Of a stretch of 64,000 nucleotides of DNA, positions 58,954 through 64,000 are shown in pieces. How positions within the stretch are numbered: position 1 is the stretch's first letter; every line of letters starts with the position of its first letter. The stretch lies in assembly GCF_000151315.2 (NCBI RefSeq), contig NW_011887292.1, positions 186,001-250,000 of the forward strand. The letters run 5' to 3'. Under the pieces are notes generated by a model that ran no database searches, was not told where the DNA came from, and was given only the letters and a program-made list of their open reading frames with translations. The DNA is from Capsaspora owczarzaki ATCC 30864 (Eukaryota; Opisthokonta; Filasterea). A program made the translations under genes and the position numbers.

Positions 58954-61900
58954 TTAAACTCGGCGCACCTTCCATGCCATAAAAGCAGCAAGTGCAGCGA
59001 ATCCAGCAGATAGAACGAGCAGGAGTTTAAACTGAGGTGAAGATGAGCCCACGCTGGAAGGGGGAGCAGTGGTTGCAGCCGGCTGCGATGAAACCAAGCT
59101 CCTGTCCTCAACCGCGTCGGGCATGCTTGCTTCGCGAGCCAGCCCGGGGGTTGGGGATTTGGCGCGCGAGAGAACTGGGGTCGTGGCGAGCTGAGAGACA
59201 TCCAGCGGCGATGCGAGAGGGTTGGCAGTCAGAGGGTCGAGCGCTTGCGGGCTCGCAGGCAAGATGACGCGAGGAGCGGGCATTGGCACAAACTCGGCCA
59301 TCATTGCTGATACATCCACCGCCACAGGGCCGGAGCTGGCCAAGCGAGCGACAACAACGCCGTCATTCTCGCCACCCACAGACACTTCAAACGTGTCTTC
59401 GTCTTGCAATGGTGCCGGAGACGAACCGGAAGTGGTCGCAGCAACGGCAGAAGCTGCTGCTGCTGCAGCAACGGCAGCATACGACAGTCGAGAGGCTCGA
59501 TTGTGAGGCTCGCCCGCGGAGCTCGTAGGTGATGATCCTGTGCTACCGGTTTGTCGAGACTGGTGGTTGACAACGGCGGCTAGGAAAACGAGCAAAGGCA
59601 AAGGCAAAAAAAGCATACAGATCGCGTGCGTGAATAACCAACTCAGGAAAGCAAACGAATCGAGTCAGAAGCAATCACAAGACGCATCCTCTGCTCACCT
59701 GATAAGATTGCGCCCAAGTCGGAGGGGTCAGAAGACACCTCTTCGGCATCCGCGTCAGAAGCGCCATCGTTCGAGGACTCCTTCGGTTCCTTGCGGGGTA
59801 GAGAATCAACCGCAACTCCAGTGGCTGCAAGCTGCAAAAGAGTAACGCATTCGGCGAACTGATGGCCAGCGGCAATGTCGAGCGGCGTCTCCCCACTTGC
59901 ATTTCGGGCGGTGAGCGACGCGCCACGCTCCAACAAGAGATGCACAAGCTCGACTCGGTCAAAGCGAGCAGCATAGTGCAGGCAGCTGGAATGCAAGTGC
60001 AGCGAGTAGCCAGGCACGTCAGTATCAAGCTCGTTCGTTCAACAATCCAATCCAAACCAATCCAAGCCAAACAAAAAAATTCAAGCTCAAAAACACACCT
60101 CCATCCAGACGCGTTGGTGGAATTTGGATCAGCCCCGGCATCAAGAAGCAGCGTGGCGAGCTCGAGGATGGATTCATCTTCGACCTCCTTGTCCTCGTTA
60201 GCATGAGGGTCGAGATCGGCCGGAACCTGTGTCATGTCGACGCGAGCAATCAACCCAACATTGCCCGTGCGCTTGACGCTGTGGCGGAGCTCGGCAATCA
60301 TTTGTTCGCGCTGACTGACTTGAAGGGCCAACAGCAAAACCAACGCGGAGGCGCCGTACGAATCGGTCGCGTTCCACGAGGAATCGGGCTGATCCTGCGA
60401 CGGTGCAACGTGCTCCAACAGCAGCTCACAGCCTCGCACATTGAGTGTCAGTGCAGCGTAGAAAAGCGGAGTTCTGTTGTCGCAGGAAACAAAACAATCG
60501 GCATTCAGTAAGAGCAAGTCCCCGCCAAAACGTTGGTCACACACAAGTTCTGGAGGCATTCGTACCGCTGTAGCACGTCTGTCGCAGATTGCCAGTGGCA
60601 GTCAGACTGTCCCAGCAGAGCCTCTACAGCGAGGTTGTTTCCAAAGGCAATGGCCAGATGCAAGGGTGTAAATGCATCCGCGGGTATTTTGGCAGCGACA
60701 GTCGGCAACGCGCCAGCATTCAGCAGAGGCACAATGGCAGAATCATCCCGGTTCAAGCAGGCATAGTGCATCGGCGTGAGACCGCTGCGATCTGGTAGTG
60801 TCATATCGATGCCTGGCAGTTTCAAAAGGGCCTCAACAACAGCCGATCGGCTTCGCAGGCATGCATGGTGAAGCACATGTCGTCCATTCTTGTCGCTGCA
60901 TTCAACACAAAAGACAAAGGTCAAGAAGAGGAGAGAGGGAGGAAACGTGCGTGGTGAGTGTGGGAAAGCCAGCACCCACAAAAAACGAACAACACCAGTC
61001 TCCTTACATCGTCGCTGGAGGAGCCGCAAGCTCAATAAGCAGCTCGACAATCTGGTCAAACCCGAAAACGATAGCGGGGACGAGCGGTCCCATGCCAAAG
61101 TTGTTTGGAAGAGAAGGGTGGGTTGTGCGAAGGAGAAGCGTGTGGACAACATCGGTGTGGCCGTTTGCGCTGGCAAGAAGCAGTGGAGTGTTGCCGTAAT
61201 TGTCTCGCACGTCGTTGGAATGGACGGTCTCCAACAGATTTTCGACAGCTTCGGCGTGTCCCTTCGATGCTGTGAAGGGTTGAGTTTTCCAAAAACACAA
61301 AAAGAACAACAAAAAAAAAGTCAGCAGTGACACAAGCAAAAGGCCGCCATTCTACAAAGCACGCGGCACCAGTACCTGCAGCATGCAAGGGAGTGTGTCC
61401 GTGTCGGCTTTCATGTACAGAGTTGTCGGCACCATGGGACAAAAGCTGCTTGACAACTGGGGCAAATCCAAAATACGAGGCGCAATAGAGCGGAACACAG
61501 CCGTGCCGATCCACGGCGCTTGGATCAGCACCAAGCTTTAAAAGCGCGTGTGTTGCCTGAGACTTTCCAGCGCAGCTAGCAATATGAAGGGGTGTCAACC
61601 CGAGCTGATCCGCGCGGTTGATGCGATCGCGAACAAACGTGACGTTGATTTCATAGAACGCACGGGCAAGCTGGAATGGGCCAACAATGAATCAAGAACG
61701 CGATGAGTGATGAGAACTGGTGTGTTGCAAGTCACTCGAAACAAGAGCAGCAAACACATACAGTGTCGATGATGTCGGCATTGTCACTCAATGCTGCAAA
61801 GTGGAAAACATTCCGGCCAGCGTTGTCTACAACATCAGGATTGGCTTGTTCGCGAAGCAACAGATCGAGGCATCTGATGAAGCGAATGGAATTAAAAAAG

Positions 61901-63961
61901 CGGGTGAGCGTAAGACTCTGGAGAAAACAACCCGAGACACGTTTTTTTTTTTTTTTGTTGCATGAGCTTTACCTGGCATTCTCTTCGTCAACGCTCGCGC
62001 AGTAATGTAACGGTCGACGACCCAGGCTGTCGGGTTGGTTGACCAGCTCAACGACAGAGTCTCGTGACATGCGTTGCAGCATGTACTGCGCAATGAGAGA
62101 GATGGCCTGCGAATGGTGCCCTTGAGCAGCGTGATGGATGGCGTTCTGGCCAGCGGCATCAGTTGCCCGAGGATCAATGCCGGCATTCAAAAAGAGCTCC
62201 ACACACTCCTTGGAGCCTCGATTGCTGGCAGCGTGCAAGCAAGTGCGCTGCCTGGCATCGACAGCCTTCACGTCGCACAAATCCATCAACTGCCGGCAAA
62301 CAGCCTCGCTACCGGCCAGTGCGCTGCAATGAATCGGGAGCATGCCGCTTTCGCCCACACTATCATCAACCAAGACAACAACAACAACAACAACAATAAG
62401 TCAGCAAATCTTCGAGAAAAGGCAGCAAGAGTGCAGAGTGTACATACGCTTGTGCAGAAGAGCCATTCGCCAGCAACAATTGAACAGCATCCAACGAGCC
62501 ACTGGCCGCGGCAAAATGGAGGGCCGAATGGCCTCCAGTTGCGAGCAGGTTGACTTGGCAATCGCGTTGCTCGCAGAGCGTACCAATTTGCTCGACGCGA
62601 CCGTGTGCAGCCGCGCGATGGAGGGCCGTTTTGCCCGCGTTATTGAGAAGATTCACGTTGGCGTTGCGACTAATGAGCAGCTCCAGGCATTCCAGATGCC
62701 CAACCGATTGCCCCAGCACAGCCAGATGAACAGCAGTATTGCCAGCAGCGTTTTGAGCGTCGACGTTCGCATGGCAGTTGAGAAGGGTAGCACAACAGTC
62801 AAAAATACCGCGCGACGCCGCAACGTGCAGAGCAGTGTTGCCCTTCTTGTCAACGGCGTCCGCAACGGCACCAAACTGAATGAGAAGCTCGATGGACAGC
62901 TCGTGACCTTCAAGGGCCGCCAGATGCAAAGCCGTGTGGCCCGCCTTGTCGGGCAGGTTGGGGTCGAGATTTTGCTCTTGAACGAGCAGCACGATGCAGT
63001 CTTGCGACCCACCCGTCGCGGCCCAATGCAACACACCCCGGCCAAAACGATCCCGAGCCATCACGTTGGCATCATACGAAATGAGCCAGCGCACAAGCGC
63101 CCCATTGCCGGAAAAGGCCGCAAGGTGCAAGCAGACGCGGTACGAGCGATCCGCCATGTGAACGTCGGCATCTGCATCAACGAGTGCCTTTGCAATGTCG
63201 AGAAAACCGTACTGACAAGCGTAGTGCAACGGGGTGCGGTAAACTTTATCTCTCGCATTGGCGTCCGCTGAGCGCGCAAGCAAAACCTCGACGACATTCT
63301 GTACACGAAAAGGCCGGCGGAGAACCCCCAAGTCCAAAATGAGCAAATGTTTTGGGGAATGTTGGCAAGGCTCACGCATTACCAATTTGCCTCGCGCTGC
63401 AGCCAGGTGAAGCGGAGTCATCCAAAGCGAATCTTTGTGCGTTGCGTCGGCTGAACAAACCAGCAGCTGTGATGCCGCTTCGGCATTTCCCTTCGGCATT
63501 TCCCGAATACGCAGCGGCAAACAATGCGGTGCGACCTGAGAGCCAGAGACACATGTTGAGTCGCAAGGCACGAAGCAGCAAAACAAACAACATTCGATAG
63601 AGCCTTTTGTGTGTGTGTGTTGGTTTGGTTTGCCTTTTGACGTACCTCGCTGGTCACGATAGAAGACCGAAGCGCCATGGCTAATAGCAGCAAGGATGGA
63701 CTTGCCAGAACCAGCAGTAGCGTCGCCGCTTCGTAGACTGATGCGGAAGAGCTCGCGATTCAGTTGCTCTGTGGACATTTTCGACAGCGGCACGGCCGAC
63801 GCTGTGACTGGAATGGAGCGCACTGGTTGCACCGATGGCGGAATGTTGAGCGTGAGTGAGTTGATAAAGTCGCGCAGCTCGGCGCCGCCCGCGTCCGTGC
63901 TCCAGCCGTCCGTCTCGGCGTCAAACTCGATGCCATCGTCGTCGTCGTCGATTTCCATCAT
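58954..63961 (-). CDS. Long ankyrin-repeat protein with C-terminal membrane anchor
   Basis: Exons: 63961-63646, 63535-63383, 63298-62448, 62359-61973, 61873-61762, 61670-61376, 61269-61008, 60895-60566, 60473-60099, 59985-59699, 59579-58954. The sum minus 13 nt is 3981 nt, 1326 aa. More than twenty ankyrin repeats (TPLHLAAARG, TALHVAASRG and similar) make a scaffold resembling ANKRD28/44/52, which hold PP6 in animals. The C-terminus differs: Ala/Ser-rich, ending in one hydrophobic segment (FKLLLVLSAGFAALAAFMAW) and KVRRV, a likely tail anchor. In the first repeat a perfect 13-bp tandem duplication (63479-63504) shifts the frame; one copy alone gives YSGNAEAASQLL in register. The frame is open and acidic upstream of the ATG at 63961 to the window edge, so the real start may lie beyond it. 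Confidence 0.9.
63479..63504. repeat. Perfect 13-bp tandem duplication in a coding exon
   Basis: The unit ttcggcatttccc occurs twice back to back. It sits in the second resolved exon of the ankyrin gene, and its length is not a multiple of three. Confidence 0.97.
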
Positions 63962-64000
63962 TGTGCGCGAGCCGGGATTGTTCTCCTCGTCGTCGCTCGA

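Overview
The window is nuclear DNA of a compact, intron-bearing eukaryote. I resolve about 19 protein genes in 64 kb, with most introns 80-220 nt long, mainly GT-AG borders, and T-rich tracts in introns and spacers. Some genes are typical of animals and their unicellular relatives: a CREBZF-like bZIP factor, a VAP-1-type copper amine oxidase, a type II diacylglycerol kinase, a DAF-36/Neverland-type Rieske oxygenase, a vanin/biotinidase-like amidohydrolase, a PI5P 4-kinase and a phosphoinositide phospholipase C. Others (HisA for histidine synthesis, a DHBP synthase for riboflavin synthesis, a universal-stress protein) are generally absent from animals. Together this points to a unicellular holozoan such as a filasterean (Capsaspora-like). 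That is inference from gene content. I see no rRNA, tRNA, CRISPR array or intact mobile element.

Layout. 1-3.8 kb (-): RasGAP-fold/DUF547 protein, cut by the left edge. 4.1-10.6 kb (-): ABCC transporter, head-to-head with a SET/MYND protein (10.7-13.2, +). 13.6-16.3 kb (+): polytopic membrane region fused to a Rieske oxygenase, then a small His-rich ORF. 17.3-18.8 kb (-): DHBP synthase, divergent from the PP4 catalytic subunit (19.6-21.7, +). 23.5-28.6 kb (+): diacylglycerol kinase. 29.0-30.0 kb (-): HisA. 30.9-32.1 kb (+): bZIP factor. 32.1-35.4 kb: a T-rich stretch without a recognisable gene. 35.4-37.9 kb (+): amine oxidase. 38.0-39.3 kb (+): vanin-like enzyme. 39.6-43.7 kb (-): multidomain PLC. 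43.7-45.8 kb: A/T-rich repeats. 45.8-49.3 kb (-): Crinkler/RHS-like P-loop locus. 49.6-50.7 kb (+): repeat-bearing protein with a presequence-like N-terminus. 51.3-53.7 kb (+): PI5P4K. 54.1-57.5 kb (-): DDX31/Dbp7-type helicase. 57.8-58.9 kb (+): universal-stress protein. 59.0-64.0 kb (-): long ankyrin protein with a C-terminal membrane anchor, probably continuing past the right edge.

For most genes I worked out exon borders by eye and checked that phases match and the coding sum is divisible by three. PP4c (307 aa), PI5P4K (349 aa), DHBP synthase (277 aa) and DGK (1608 aa) close exactly. The ABCC, DDX31-like and ankyrin genes each miss by exactly one local indel (one extra base, one missing base, and a 13-bp tandem duplication). 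Several products belong to phosphoinositide/diacylglycerol signalling (PLC, DGK, PI5P4K), but they are dispersed and nothing suggests co-regulation. The most novel architectures are the PLC with a CH domain, an SH2-like domain and a C1 domain before its catalytic core, and the multi-pass membrane-Rieske fusion.
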